A stretch of 64,000 nt of DNA, taken from contig CAJOHZ010000021.1 in assembly GCA_905234695.1 (NCBI GenBank), positions 1 to 64,000 on the forward strand, read 5' to 3'. The stretch is from an uncultured Bacteroidales bacterium. Its GTDB lineage: Bacteria > Bacteroidota > Bacteroidia > Bacteroidales > P3. Made by a program: the position numbers and the translations under genes. Shown here one piece after another: positions 52,809-62,244 of the stretch. Position 1 is the first letter of the stretch. The number at the start of each line of letters is the position of its first letter. The notes below the pieces were generated by a model. It had not been told where the DNA came from, ran no database searches, and saw only the letters and a program-made list of their open reading frames with translations.

Positions 52809-54199
52809 AGTTGTTTTTTCTTGAATATTTTCTTACGGAAGATGAACAGTGCAAAGATGAGGAACGCCCCCACCAGTATGGCGAGAGTGATGAGGGTGTT
52901 GGTGAGACTTGCCGGGGCGAAGCCCATGAGCAGCAGCACTGGGAAACCGAACACAATGGCCGGGATGGTCTGCAGCACCAGATTGTTGGCGGCGGGGGTC
53001 TCGAACTTGGGGTCGATCTCGCGCAGCAGTATCATGCCGTTGGAGGCCGTACCGGTGAGCATTCCGAACATGGAAAAGAAGCCCTCGTATTGGTATTCGG
53101 GATAGAGGTGGCGGCAGCAGCGCAACACATAGATGAAGGTCACCAGCGCACCGATGGTGCAAACCAGCAGCAGCGGCAGCCAAATGCCCCGAAGGTTATT
53201 GAAGTCGATGGCGGCGGTGCCGGCCACAATCATGAAATCGAAGCAGGTGCCCGCAATGCGGTCGAGGGTGTAGTTATTGATATACTCGCGCTGGATGACA
53301 CGCTGCTTGCGCAATTTGTTGATGATGACCTTGACCAACACACCCAGCAGGGTACCCCAGAGGAAGTTGAATCCCCATACCATGGGTTTGAGGGTCTTGA
53401 CGCCGAAGTTGCCGAGGTCGAGCTGCTGCACTCCGTACATCAGCAGGAACACAAAGAAGTAGACCAACAGCACCAGACTTATCTGGACGGTAAGCTTGTC
53501 GATGGACTCCGAGTGCGGGATTTCGTTCTCCGACTCGTAGTCGGCCAGCGTATAGGTTTCCTGTCCCTTGGCCGCCCGTTGGGTGAGCCGTCCCTTGCGA
53601 CGCAGGATGTTCATATAGATAACGCCTACAAGGCTTCCCACGATAAAGCCGGCGGCGGCGATACTAAGGCCGAAGTCGATACCGTGGAAGGCAATGCCCT
53701 GATCGGCGGCTTGCCCCGCATAGACTCCGCCGAAGTTCATCGCCTGTCCGGGACCCTGGCCGTAGCCCATGGGCAGCAGCAAGCCGGAGGCGTAGAAAAA
53801 GTCGGTGCGGTTCCACCACAGGAAAAGGGGGATGGTCAGCAACAGACCCGCAATACCTTGAATGATATATGAGCTGGCGGTGACAGCGCCGGTCTCAACC
53901 ACCTTCATGGTGGTGGTGGAACTCTTGATTTTCTTGTTCTTCAACGCCATGGCCACGAAACCGAGGCCGAGGGCGTGGTAGGTGATGATTTCCATCGAAG
54001 GCTTGTCGACCAACTGGGAAAAGAAATCGAACGGTTTCAGGCAGAGAATCAGCAGGCCCGCGACAAGGGCGGAGGGCAGCAGGCTACGTTTCAGCAACGG
54101 CACGTTGCAGCGGATGAGGTTGGCCACCAACAGGGCCAGCACGATGATAAAGAACTGGATGAGCCATGCCCAAGCTGAAGGGGAAGCAAATGAGGTCAT
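52805..54199 (-). CDS. gltS: Sodium/glutamate symporter GltS
   Basis: 464 residues, about ten to twelve membrane helices in an inverted-repeat layout. Family marks are LLLPMGYGQGPGQAMNFGGV in the first half and GMLTGTASNGMILLREIDP in the second, the two re-entrant regions that bind sodium and glutamate. It differs from the E. coli protein by a longer cytoplasmic loop with GRLTQRAAKGQETYTLADYE. First gene of a reverse unit with the Omp85-like and thioredoxin-like genes. Confidence 0.88.
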   Translation of the reverse strand: MTSFASPSAWAWLIQFFIIVLALLVANLIRCNVPLLKRSLLPSALVAGLLILCLKPFDFFSQLVDKPSMEIITYHALGLGFVAMALKNKKIKSSTTTMKVVETGAVTASSYIIQGIAGLLLTIPLFLWWNRTDFFYASGLLLPMGYGQGPGQAMNFGGVYAGQAADQGIAFHGIDFGLSIAAAGFIVGSLVGVIYMNILRRKGRLTQRAAKGQETYTLADYESENEIPHSESIDKLTVQISLVLLVYFFVFLLMYGVQQLDLGNFGVKTLKPMVWGFNFLWGTLLGVLVKVIINKLRKQRVIQREYINNYTLDRIAGTCFDFMIVAGTAAIDFNNLRGIWLPLLLVCTIGALVTFIYVLRCCRHLYPEYQYEGFFSMFGMLTGTASNGMILLREIDPKFETPAANNLVLQTIPAIVFGFPVLLLMGFAPASLTNTLITLAILVGAFLIFALFIFRKKIFKKKQL

Positions 54200-54304
54200 A
54201 AGCAGAAGTTTTTAGGCATTAACGCGCATCCGCGAAAATTATTGTATATGCAAAAAAAAAGAAATACTACTATGAAAAAGTCCGACTGAATGGAAAATAA
54301 AGCG

Positions 54305-54312
54305 TAAATTTG
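54305..54312 (+). promoter_or_regulatory. -7 element for the lipoprotein-GNAT-acyltransferase unit
   Basis: TAAATTTG, 27 bases before ATG 54339, in the gap divergent from gltS. Confidence 0.6.
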
Positions 54313-54338
54313 CAGCCAAATTCAATACCAACCAACGA

Positions 54339-54860
54339 ATGAGAAGAATCAGACAATCGATTGCATGTGTGGCACTCCTGCTCATCACAGGTGCCTGCTG
54401 CACCAATCGCAACACCTCGCCACAGGTGGAGGGACACTACACCTACGAACACGCCTTCAACTACGATTTGTTCGGGAACCACTTCGATGTGCACGAGACC
54501 GGCACCATGGACTTCTACCCCGACAGCAGCGCCCTCGACTCCGCACGGCAGGTGTATGTGGCGACACTGGCGAATGGCGACACCGTGACATGGGTGTTCA
54601 ACTACATCAGCCCCAGCTGTTGGCATGTGGAGGGCGACGATTTCTACTTCTCCGGCATCAAAGAGTCTTTCCGCATGGAAGTGGCTGAGGGTGACAAAGA
54701 GGCCGAACTGGCACAAAAGATTATCGAAGTCATCAGCGGCAGTATCAACTACAAATACAAATTCCACCTTGACACGCTCACGGAAGACCGTCTGCAGTGG
54801 AGCTACACCTACCGCGACGGCCACTCCGACACGTGGGAATTCTTCAGACATGAAAACTGA
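54339..54860 (+). CDS. Small lipoprotein, function unknown
   Basis: 173 residues with lipobox LLITGAC (Cys 20). The mature part is strand-rich (GHYTYEHAFNYDLFGNHFDV, WVFNYISPSCWHVEGDDFYF, RLQWSYTYRDGHSDTWEFF), reminiscent of lipocalin-like folds. No motif recognised. Overlaps the GNAT gene by 11 bases. Confidence 0.7.
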   Translation: MRRIRQSIACVALLLITGACCTNRNTSPQVEGHYTYEHAFNYDLFGNHFDVHETGTMDFYPDSSALDSARQVYVATLANGDTVTWVFNYISPSCWHVEGDDFYFSGIKESFRMEVAEGDKEAELAQKIIEVISGSINYKYKFHLDTLTEDRLQWSYTYRDGHSDTWEFFRHEN

Positions 54861-55437
54861 GAGACTACTGCTGCGCCCGTGGCGCGAAGACGATGCCGAG
54901 GCACTATACAAATATGCCAGTGACCCCGAAGTGGGACCCCGCGCAGGCTGGCCGCCACACAAGAACGTGGAGGAAAGCCGCGAGATTATCCGCACCCTCT
55001 TCAACAGCGACCACATGTGGGCCATCGAACTCAAAGAGACAGGCGAGCCCATCGGCTGCATAGGCTATTTCGTCTATGGCGAAAGCAATATACACATCGG
55101 CGAGAACGATGCCGAGGCAGGTTACTGGGTCGCCCGCCCCTACTGGAACCGCGGCATCTGCTCCGAAGCCCTGCGGCTGCTGATAGACTACTGCTTCAAC
55201 GAGAAGCATTTCCAAACCCTCTGGAGCGACTACTTCCCCGACAATCCCGCGTCGGGTCGCGTGATTGAGAAGTGCGGCTTCCGCGACACCGGCGAGATAA
55301 ACTATTGCAGCCAACTCCAACTCGGGAGCGACAAACCCGTACGCATCATGCGATTAGACAACCCATCCACGAGCACCACTAATTCCATCAACTCCATAAA
55401 TTCCACCAACTCCCATGACAAGAAAACATTGGATTGA
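54850..55437 (+). CDS. GNAT acetyltransferase (RimJ/RimL-like)
   Basis: 195 residues from ATG 54850 (MKTERLLLRPWREDDAEALY). Acetyl-CoA-binding region VARPYWNRGICSEALRLLID and the C-terminal NPASGRVIEKCGFRDTGEIN fit the Acetyltransf_3 branch that acetylates protein N-termini or small amines. The tail after residue 170 is low-complexity (PSTSTTNSINSINSTNS) and arises from a 9- to 12-base repeat that runs up to the start of the next gene. It overlaps the acyltransferase by 23 bases. Confidence 0.85.
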   Translation: MKTERLLLRPWREDDAEALYKYASDPEVGPRAGWPPHKNVEESREIIRTLFNSDHMWAIELKETGEPIGCIGYFVYGESNIHIGENDAEAGYWVARPYWNRGICSEALRLLIDYCFNEKHFQTLWSDYFPDNPASGRVIEKCGFRDTGEINYCSQLQLGSDKPVRIMRLDNPSTSTTNSINSINSTNSHDKKTLD

Positions 55438-56590
55438 CAACCTCCGTTGGGCGACAGTGCTGCTGGTGCTGCTCTACCACGTCATCTATTTCTACAACAA
55501 CAAAGGCGTTTTCGGCGGCGTAGGCGGCTTCGGCGACGGCCCACAATACCAAGACACACTGATGTACCTCCTCTACCCTTGGTTCATGCCGCTGCTCTTC
55601 CTGCTGGCAGGCGTAAGCGCACGGTACTCCCTACAGAGCCACAGCGGCGGGGAATGGTTCCGTTCCCGCACCCGCAAACTCCTAGTGCCCGCCACCATCG
55701 GCCTTTTCGTCTTTCAATGGATGACCGGCTACTTCAACACACAAGTGGCGGCCTACAGCCAAGGTACCAGCCCTTTCGGCGACCTCCCCACGACACTGCC
55801 CGATGGCGTTCGGGCCACCATCAAATACATAGCCTACAGTGTCTCCGGCATCGGCCCGCTGTGGTTCATCCAAGACCTGTGGCTCTTCTCGCTCATCCTG
55901 CTATTAGTCCGTAGCGTCATACGTCTGTGCACGCCCAAACGCCACAGCGTAGAGAAGGGCACGCACAAGTGTGCATTCCTTCAACCGAAATGGCCACTCG
56001 CCATTGCGTTGCTTCTCCTTGGCGTGCTTTTCTGGCTCGGCGAGCAGACCCTCGTCTTCAACCCTCGTCCGGAAAGCCTCGACGGCCTCTACAACCTCTA
56101 CAAACCCGTCTTCTACCTCATCCCCTTCCTATTGGGATACTTCGTCTTCTCGCACGACCCGGTGCAGGAAACCCTCTCCAAATACTGGATACCGCTGATG
56201 GTCTGCGCCGTCGCCTCCTGTGCGGCACTCACCATCACCACCTTCGGCCAAGACAACACCTCGCCACAATATCTTGCCAGCCCGCTCAACTGTCTTTACG
56301 GGTGGTTGATGTGCCTGGCCATGATGGGCTGGTTCAAAGCCTGCTTCGACCGCACGGGCCGCTTCGCCGCCTACATGACGCGTAGCAGCTTCGGGCTCTA
56401 TATTGTCCACTATCTCGTCATCGCCAGCATCGGCTACACAATGAAAGTCTACACCACGCTCCCACCCGTGGCCATGTACCTCATCCTCACCGTCGCCGTC
56501 CTGGTCCTCTCTCCCCTACTCTACGAAGGGCTCCGTCGAATCCCTGTCATTCGCTGGTGCGTGCTGGGCGAAACCTTTAGGAACAAGTGA
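55415..56590 (+). CDS. Acyltransferase 3 family membrane protein
   Basis: 391 residues, about ten transmembrane helices. The family start R-x-x-x-I-D-x-L-R is present (TRKHWIDNLRWATVLLVLLY, with His after the first helix) and MPLLFLLAGVSARYSLQ matches the second motif. Members O-acylate sugars of capsule, LPS or peptidoglycan, using a cytoplasmic acyl donor. The loop between helices 5 and 6 holds V-E-K-G-T-H-K-C-A-F-L-Q, a diverged copy of the in-frame palindromic element. Confidence 0.85.
   Translation: MTRKHWIDNLRWATVLLVLLYHVIYFYNNKGVFGGVGGFGDGPQYQDTLMYLLYPWFMPLLFLLAGVSARYSLQSHSGGEWFRSRTRKLLVPATIGLFVFQWMTGYFNTQVAAYSQGTSPFGDLPTTLPDGVRATIKYIAYSVSGIGPLWFIQDLWLFSLILLLVRSVIRLCTPKRHSVEKGTHKCAFLQPKWPLAIALLLLGVLFWLGEQTLVFNPRPESLDGLYNLYKPVFYLIPFLLGYFVFSHDPVQETLSKYWIPLMVCAVASCAALTITTFGQDNTSPQYLASPLNCLYGWLMCLAMMGWFKACFDRTGRFAAYMTRSSFGLYIVHYLVIASIGYTMKVYTTLPPVAMYLILTVAVLVLSPLLYEGLRRIPVIRWCVLGETFRNK
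55948..55984 (+). repeat. Diverged in-frame palindromic element in the acyltransferase gene
   Basis: CGTAGAGAAGGGCACGCACA followed by AGTGTGCATTCCTTCAA. Read as K-G-T-H-K-C-A-F-L-Q. It agrees with the HD copy at about 18 of 28 core positions and in reading frame, but on the plus-strand gene. Confidence 0.45.
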
Positions 56591-56698
56591 TTATGTTGAA
56601 CTGTTGAATTGTTGCCTGTTTAACAACAACTTGTCCCTGCTGATAATTGTACGTTCAATTTGAATGCTTAATATCGAAAACAATATCAAACCGTATCT

Positions 56699-58195
56699 AT
56701 GAACATCTTAAAACACACCTCGGTACTACTGATTGCCATATTATTTCTCAACGGCACACTCTTCGGACAAGAAAGCCAGCGCCAACGGCTGGAACGTCAC
56801 GTATACACCCTCGCCGCCGACAGCCTGCAAGGACGCGAGGCCGGTTCGCCTGATGCCGCCCGCGCCCGTGCCTATATTGCCCAGCAGTGGCAGGAGATGG
56901 GGCTGAAGCCCGCTATCGGCGACAGTTATGAAATGCCTTTCGACCTCTTCGGACAGGAAGGTTACTGCAACCTCGTTGCCCTTATCGAGGGCAGCGACCC
57001 TGTGCTGAAAGATGAGTATATCGTCATCGGCGGCCATTACGACCATCTCGGCGTGAGGAACAACGAAGTGTACAACGGAGCCGACGACAACGCCTCCGGC
57101 ACCGCTTGCGTCACCGAGGTGGCGCGACAACTGCTGGCACGACAAGGCGAGCTGAAACGCAGTGTCATCATCTGCGCCTTCGATGCCGAAGAGATTGGAT
57201 TGTACGGTTCCCGAGCCTTGGCCCAGAAGATGCAGGAGCAGAACACCCTCAACCGTGTGCAGCTGATGATGAGCATCGACATGGTGGGCTGGTACAAGCA
57301 AGGCGGGCACCTCACCATGGAAGGAACCGGTACCCTCCATAACGGCAGCGGCCTCACCAATCCCACCGACCTTGGCATCAATATCAAAATCAAGAACAAA
57401 GGATTCGAGAACTCCATCTTCACCGCCACCGACACAGAACCCTTTGCCAAACAAGGCATTCCCACGCTGGCCGTCACCACGGGTCTCAAGTCGCCCTACC
57501 ATAAACCCGGCGACGACGCAAACCTGATTGACTACGAAGGACTGAGCCTCGTGACAGACTATCTCACCGCGTTCATCGTGCGGGCCGCCAACCAACCCAG
57601 CCCCTTGGCCTCGGGCAAGGTAGCCACGAAACACACTAACCGGAACCGTTGTTTCGAAGTGGGCCTCCAAGGGGGGTACAACACCTCGAGTATCACCCTG
57701 CCCGATGCCGCCTTCGACACCAAATCACTCCTCGGTGGCCAGGCGGGACTGATGATGCAGGTCAACTTCAACAAACACATAGGTCTCCATGCCGATGTGA
57801 TGTACAGCTACACCCGTGCCCGGTTCCCCTATGCCGACGACCCTTTCGGTGAGGGCTGCCGCCTACAGCAACATTGCGTCACCGCACCCCTGATGCTCCA
57901 TCTTGGCATTGCCGAGGCGGGAGTGGGTGTTTATTTCCGCATCGGCGGGTACTACAGCCGTATACTGGAAGGCAATTTCTATGCACCCAAAGGCGACCTG
58001 CCGACCACTGCACCCACTTTCCAGGCCGACCGCCCCGACCACTGGGGCATCGCCTGCGGCGCAGGATTCCGCCTTGGCAACTGGCAATTGGACCTCCTCA
58101 ACCTCTTCCAGAAGGATAACCTCTTCGACACCTCCACCGGTATGCCCAAAGCCCACTACCACACGTACAACTGCTCGCTGGGATATTATTTTTAA
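56699..58195 (+). CDS. Exported M28 peptidase fused to a C-terminal outer-membrane barrel
   Basis: 498 residues. A signal peptide (MNILKHTSVLLIAILFLNGT) is followed by an M28 aminopeptidase-type domain (about 25-300) with every metal ligand visible: IGGHYDHLG, NGADDNASGTA, FDAEEIGLYGS, SIDMVGW and SPYHKPGDD. After a linker (PSPLASGKVATKHTNRNR) the rest (about 320-498) alternates amphipathic strands (IGLHADVMYSYTRARFPYAD, VGVYFRIGGYYSRILEGNFY) and ends HTYNCSLGYYF, as in small OMP_b-brl_2 barrels. The peptidase would thus be held at the outer membrane. Single-gene unit. Confidence 0.85.
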   Translation: MNILKHTSVLLIAILFLNGTLFGQESQRQRLERHVYTLAADSLQGREAGSPDAARARAYIAQQWQEMGLKPAIGDSYEMPFDLFGQEGYCNLVALIEGSDPVLKDEYIVIGGHYDHLGVRNNEVYNGADDNASGTACVTEVARQLLARQGELKRSVIICAFDAEEIGLYGSRALAQKMQEQNTLNRVQLMMSIDMVGWYKQGGHLTMEGTGTLHNGSGLTNPTDLGINIKIKNKGFENSIFTATDTEPFAKQGIPTLAVTTGLKSPYHKPGDDANLIDYEGLSLVTDYLTAFIVRAANQPSPLASGKVATKHTNRNRCFEVGLQGGYNTSSITLPDAAFDTKSLLGGQAGLMMQVNFNKHIGLHADVMYSYTRARFPYADDPFGEGCRLQQHCVTAPLMLHLGIAEAGVGVYFRIGGYYSRILEGNFYAPKGDLPTTAPTFQADRPDHWGIACGAGFRLGNWQLDLLNLFQKDNLFDTSTGMPKAHYHTYNCSLGYYF

Positions 58196-58369
58196 AAACG
58201 AACCCTCACCTCCCTCCTGCTCCCCGCCCTCGGCGGGGATGATTTGCTCAAACCAAAACGTATTTTTTTCTTAACGAAATTTTAAATTGGCATAAACTTT
58301 CTTAAATATCCAACATTAGGGGGTATCCAAATCGACCCTAGTCAGTGTTTATATAGTAAAACCCCTATC

Positions 58370-61300
58370 ATGTCTCGAGTTTCACATCTCCTGCTCCTCA
58401 TGATGCTTTTGTCTGCGACCGTCTCCACGGCCCAAACATTATACGGCTATGAGTTCTCCACCGACGTGGACTCCACCAAATGGATACCCCTCACCCAACC
58501 GACAACGATGCTGGAGTGCTACTCCCAACTTCATGGTCTTCAACATGGCTCCTCTCCTATTTCCATGGGGTTTCACCTATGGATGATGGGGACGGATGTC
58601 ACCTATTTCTCTGTGCACCGCAGCGGCCGGATGCTGCTAAATAGCATCTACCAGAACAACGACTACAGAGCCATCCGCATGCAGTGGTGGAGTGACCAAA
58701 ACTATCTAATGCCATACGGGGTGATTCCCAACTTCGATTCATCCGGCACGGTGGCCTGTCAACTCTTGGGGGCTTCCGGCAATCATGTCTTGGTGTGCCA
58801 ATTCACGATGCCCGTCACCCGTGCCGCCTCACCCGACAGTTTCCAAATCCAACTCTTCGAGTCCACCTCATCCATCCGCTATGTCTATGCCCCTCGCAAC
58901 AGCTCCTTGCCTGGGCCCAGCGGTCAAATTGGCTTGGCTCAAAACTCTCTCAAATATATCAGTGTCCGCCCCGACCTCCAGACGGCAGCCGCCAATGACA
59001 ACTATGAACCTTTCAATCTCCCTTGGCCGGGCAACTGGCGCTACTACGAGTTCAACCCTCGATGCCCAGGTGTCACCGGTTTTCGCGCCGACAGCGTACG
59101 ATACGCATCCGCACGTCTTACTTGGGACACTTTCCCACAGCACACCCTGTACCTCATCGAATATGACACCGCCGGTTTCCCCTCCGGCACAGGCGGGATC
59201 GTTACCACGACAGACCACATTGTTCACCTCAACGGTCTGGTGCCCAATACCCGTTACGAAGCACGCATCCGCTCGGTCTGTGACAATGGCGACACAGCCA
59301 TCGATGCCACATCCGTCACTTTTACCACTGAGGTCTATGCCTGCTCCAATATCCAGTTCACCGACCTCAACGGTCCTGATGTGGAATGCCTGACTGGCTC
59401 TTTCGCCAATCCTGACAACATGGGACAGGTAGTGAATTATGGTCCGTCCGAAATCCGGTCGCGCCATACGGTGCATGTCGACACCGCGGAGCGCGACGCC
59501 ATGACCGGCAATATGCTCCGCACCATCCCCCCGGGACATTGCAATTCTGTACGCCTTGGCAATTCCCTCACAGGCAATCAACAAGAAAGCATCACCTATA
59601 CGCTCACTATTGACACACAAAACTACGACCTGCTGATTCTCCGCTATGCGATGGTAGACCAACTCCCAAATCACGAACCAGAGGAACAGCCCTATTTCAC
59701 ATTCTCTTTCCTGGACGGGAACGGCCACTTGATAGACTCTTGCTATTATGCCAATTTTGTCTCAGGATCAGGCACTGGATGGAATGTCTCAACCAACTCT
59801 TCCTCGGTGGTGTGGCGCGATTGGAGTGCTGTGGGGGTGGACCTCTCCCCTTTCCATGGGCAGACCGTCAAAGTGAAACTCTCCAATGCCGATTGTAGCC
59901 AAGGCGGCCATTGGGGCTATGCCTATTTCACATTGGAGGGTACATCGAAGCATATTTCGTCCACCACCTGCGGTGCCGCTATCGAGAACACGTTCCGTGC
60001 GCCACAGGGGTTCTCCTACCGATGGTACAATGCCACCGATTCCGCCACAACACTCTCCACTGCCGAAACGCTCCATGTCACCACGCCAGGTCAGTACTGC
60101 TGCCGACTCTCCTATAACCTCGGTGGACGCGATTGCGGCATCACCATGTCAACCCGTGCCGGCCCTCGTTATCCTGTGGCACGGTTCACCTCCGCCCCCG
60201 AAGACTCCTGCGAGGCAGTTCGACGGTTCTTCAACCAGAGTGTCGTGGCCACCGATGCCGCCCGTACGCAACTCACCTCCGAGCCCTGCGAGCGTTTCCT
60301 TTGGCGCTTCGACGACGGCACCACCGACACCGTCGACAACCCCGTCCACACCTTCTCCAACGGACAGCACTCCGTCACCCTTGTGGCCATGCTTGCCGAT
60401 GGAACTTGTGCCAACTCATACACCAGTACCTTCTCGGTGTTCATTCCTTCCAACACCATCCAAATCACCCGCTGTCCGGGAGCCAGCATCGTAATCAATG
60501 GCAGATGGATTACCGACACCGGGTTCTATACCTATGTGGAGGACTGCTTTGCTCATCGCATCCACTACTCTTGGTACCCCATCTCCGGAACCCTGCTGTA
60601 CGACACCCTCTGCGAGGGAGACACACTCCTTTTCGGCCCCTACCGCTGTACCGACAGCGGCCGTTATTCCTACACAACGACCGACATACACGGTTGCGAC
60701 TCCCATCTCACCTTACAGTTGCATTACATAGCCGACACCTACCTGCACATCTCCGACACGCTCCCCATCGGTGGACGGTATACCATCGGCGACACCTCTT
60801 TTGTCGCGCCCGGACGGTACTCCTATCAGATGCACACCTCTCAGGGGTGCAATATCTTTTACGACATAGAGCTCGGCTGCCGTCTCTCCCACGACACTAC
60901 AGTATGCATCTCGTCGCTGCCTGTGGAATGGGACGGACACCTCTTCACCACCGGTGGCGCCCAAACATTCTCCCACCTCAGCCAGGCAGGCACTGACAGC
61001 ATTATAGAATACACCCTGCATGTTCGTCCGAAGGCGAAGTTGCAATACCTCATCGACCAATCCTGCGAGGCAGACGGATATTTTGTCCTGCTGTTTTACG
61101 ACACCAACCAACACCAACTGATCTCCAATCCTACCGATAATACCGTCGAAATGGTCTCAGATGGTCAGCGCTACCATCTGCACCCGCAGCAGACCACACG
61201 TTATTTTCTCTATGCCGATTATGCAGATGAACCCTCATGCACAAGCGTCGACAGCATTGACCTAAACCCCGCCGACCTCATAGGCATCACACTGGATTTC

Positions 61301-61798
61301 GCCTACCAGCCGGAAATCATTACATCCGACAATACCGAACTGACCCTCACCGACCACAGCCGCCACATCCTCAGCCGCCAGTGGTACGTGAACAGGGTGC
61401 CGTTGATGGAGACGGAGCGGAATGTCCATGCGGATATACCGCCTGCGATAGATTCTCTCACGGTATGCCTTGTCGGCTATCGCTCGTTCTGCTCCGACAC
61501 CCTCTGCAAGGTCATTCCTATTCAAAAATACGTGCTGTGGTTCCCGAATGTCTTCACCCCTGGCCGCGACGAAAACAACCTCTTCCGAGCCGAAGGAGTG
61601 AATATCTACGACTTTGAACTCTGGATATACGACCGACGCGGGAAACTGGTCTTCCACTCCACCGACATCCACGGGGCTTGGGACGGCACCCACAACGGTA
61701 CACCCTGCTCCCAAGGCACATACGCCTATAACTGCCGTTATGCCATCCCCGGTGGCCAAATTCGCTCCCAGGCGGGCATTGTAACCCTTTTGCGGTAA
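58370..61798 (+). CDS. Large T9SS cargo protein with PKD domain and type B sorting domain
   Basis: 1,142 residues with signal peptide ending STAQ. The first 220 residues form a beta-sandwich (FSTDVDSTKWIPLTQPTTML). An FN3-like domain lies at about 225-320 (VTGFRADSVRYASARLTWDT), a jelly-roll at about 330-520, a PKD domain around 610-690 (ERFLWRFDDGTTDTVDNPVH), and three repeats of the D-T-L-C-E-G-D-T-L-x-F-G type (700-870). The C-terminus is the type B/CHU_C domain: FPNVFTPGRDENNLFRAEGV, DRRGKLVFHSTDIHGAWDGT, GTYAYNCRYAIPGGQ. Exported by T9SS; likely an adhesin or matrix protein. Confidence 0.88.
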   Translation: MSRVSHLLLLMMLLSATVSTAQTLYGYEFSTDVDSTKWIPLTQPTTMLECYSQLHGLQHGSSPISMGFHLWMMGTDVTYFSVHRSGRMLLNSIYQNNDYRAIRMQWWSDQNYLMPYGVIPNFDSSGTVACQLLGASGNHVLVCQFTMPVTRAASPDSFQIQLFESTSSIRYVYAPRNSSLPGPSGQIGLAQNSLKYISVRPDLQTAAANDNYEPFNLPWPGNWRYYEFNPRCPGVTGFRADSVRYASARLTWDTFPQHTLYLIEYDTAGFPSGTGGIVTTTDHIVHLNGLVPNTRYEARIRSVCDNGDTAIDATSVTFTTEVYACSNIQFTDLNGPDVECLTGSFANPDNMGQVVNYGPSEIRSRHTVHVDTAERDAMTGNMLRTIPPGHCNSVRLGNSLTGNQQESITYTLTIDTQNYDLLILRYAMVDQLPNHEPEEQPYFTFSFLDGNGHLIDSCYYANFVSGSGTGWNVSTNSSSVVWRDWSAVGVDLSPFHGQTVKVKLSNADCSQGGHWGYAYFTLEGTSKHISSTTCGAAIENTFRAPQGFSYRWYNATDSATTLSTAETLHVTTPGQYCCRLSYNLGGRDCGITMSTRAGPRYPVARFTSAPEDSCEAVRRFFNQSVVATDAARTQLTSEPCERFLWRFDDGTTDTVDNPVHTFSNGQHSVTLVAMLADGTCANSYTSTFSVFIPSNTIQITRCPGASIVINGRWITDTGFYTYVEDCFAHRIHYSWYPISGTLLYDTLCEGDTLLFGPYRCTDSGRYSYTTTDIHGCDSHLTLQLHYIADTYLHISDTLPIGGRYTIGDTSFVAPGRYSYQMHTSQGCNIFYDIELGCRLSHDTTVCISSLPVEWDGHLFTTGGAQTFSHLSQAGTDSIIEYTLHVRPKAKLQYLIDQSCEADGYFVLLFYDTNQHQLISNPTDNTVEMVSDGQRYHLHPQQTTRYFLYADYADEPSCTSVDSIDLNPADLIGITLDFAYQPEIITSDNTELTLTDHSRHILSRQWYVNRVPLMETERNVHADIPPAIDSLTVCLVGYRSFCSDTLCKVIPIQKYVLWFPNVFTPGRDENNLFRAEGVNIYDFELWIYDRRGKLVFHSTDIHGAWDGTHNGTPCSQGTYAYNCRYAIPGGQIRSQAGIVTLLR

Positions 61799-61848
61799 AT
61801 ATTACATCATTCCTCCTTGCAAAAAAGTAGACAGGTCGTGACCTCAGT

Positions 61849-62088
61849 GCAGTCCCGACCTTCCTTCGGTGTGGCCTCGGTGAAACTTCGGTGAAATTTT
61901 TGTGATCTTCCCATGATCTTCCCATGATCTTCCCATGATCCTCCCATGATCTTCCCATCAGTGATGGGAGGAATATGGGAAGAATTCGGGTGGAATTTGC
62001 CAATATCTCCGAGGTCACTCCGACACCACATAAAAGGAGTAGCGAGACCACGTAAAAGGAGTAGCGAGACCACGTAAAAGGAGCGGTG
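61849..62088 (+). repeat. 11-bp-array element, copy 2 (five units)
   Basis: The same order as the 40055 copy: CTTCCTTCGGTGTGGCCTCG, then five ATGATCTTCCC units with the fourth again ATGATCCTCCC, a CCCATCAGTGATGGG hairpin, and ATATGGGAAGAATTCGGGTG. It carries 13 extra bases (near CAATATCTCCGAG) and ends with three tandem ACCACGTAAAAGGAGTAGCG-type units of 22 bases. It fills most of the 446-base gap 61799-62244. Confidence 0.8.
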
Positions 62089-62142
62089 AAAATCAGGATA
62101 AAAAAATGATATAAAATAATTTTCTCCGATTGTCTTATAAAA

Positions 62143-62203
62143 TATATGCCAAATTGTTACAAAAAATAATTTAAGTATATGCCAAAATATTACAAAAAAT
62201 GCG
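62143..62203 (+). repeat. Direct repeat overlapping the ATPase promoter
   Basis: TATATGCCAAATTGTTACAA and TATATGCCAAAATATTACAA, both followed by AAAAAT, start 33 bases apart (62143 and 62176). The second runs straight into the -7 box. The spacing is close to three helix turns, as in a pair of operator sites. Confidence 0.6.
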
Positions 62204-62211
62204 TATTTTTG
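62204..62211 (+). promoter_or_regulatory. -7 element for the AAA_14 ATPase
   Basis: TATTTTTG, 34 bases before ATG 62245. Confidence 0.7.
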
Positions 62212-62244
62212 CACCCAAAATAGAACAAACAAAAATAAAATAGT

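Noticed and set aside
61807-62232. Reverse-strand proteins with GRSWEDHGKIM repeats (also at 39973-40287)
   Set aside because: They are translations of the 11-bp-array element. The two copies differ by one unit (11 bases), which breaks frame conservation, and no promoter or start context is visible.
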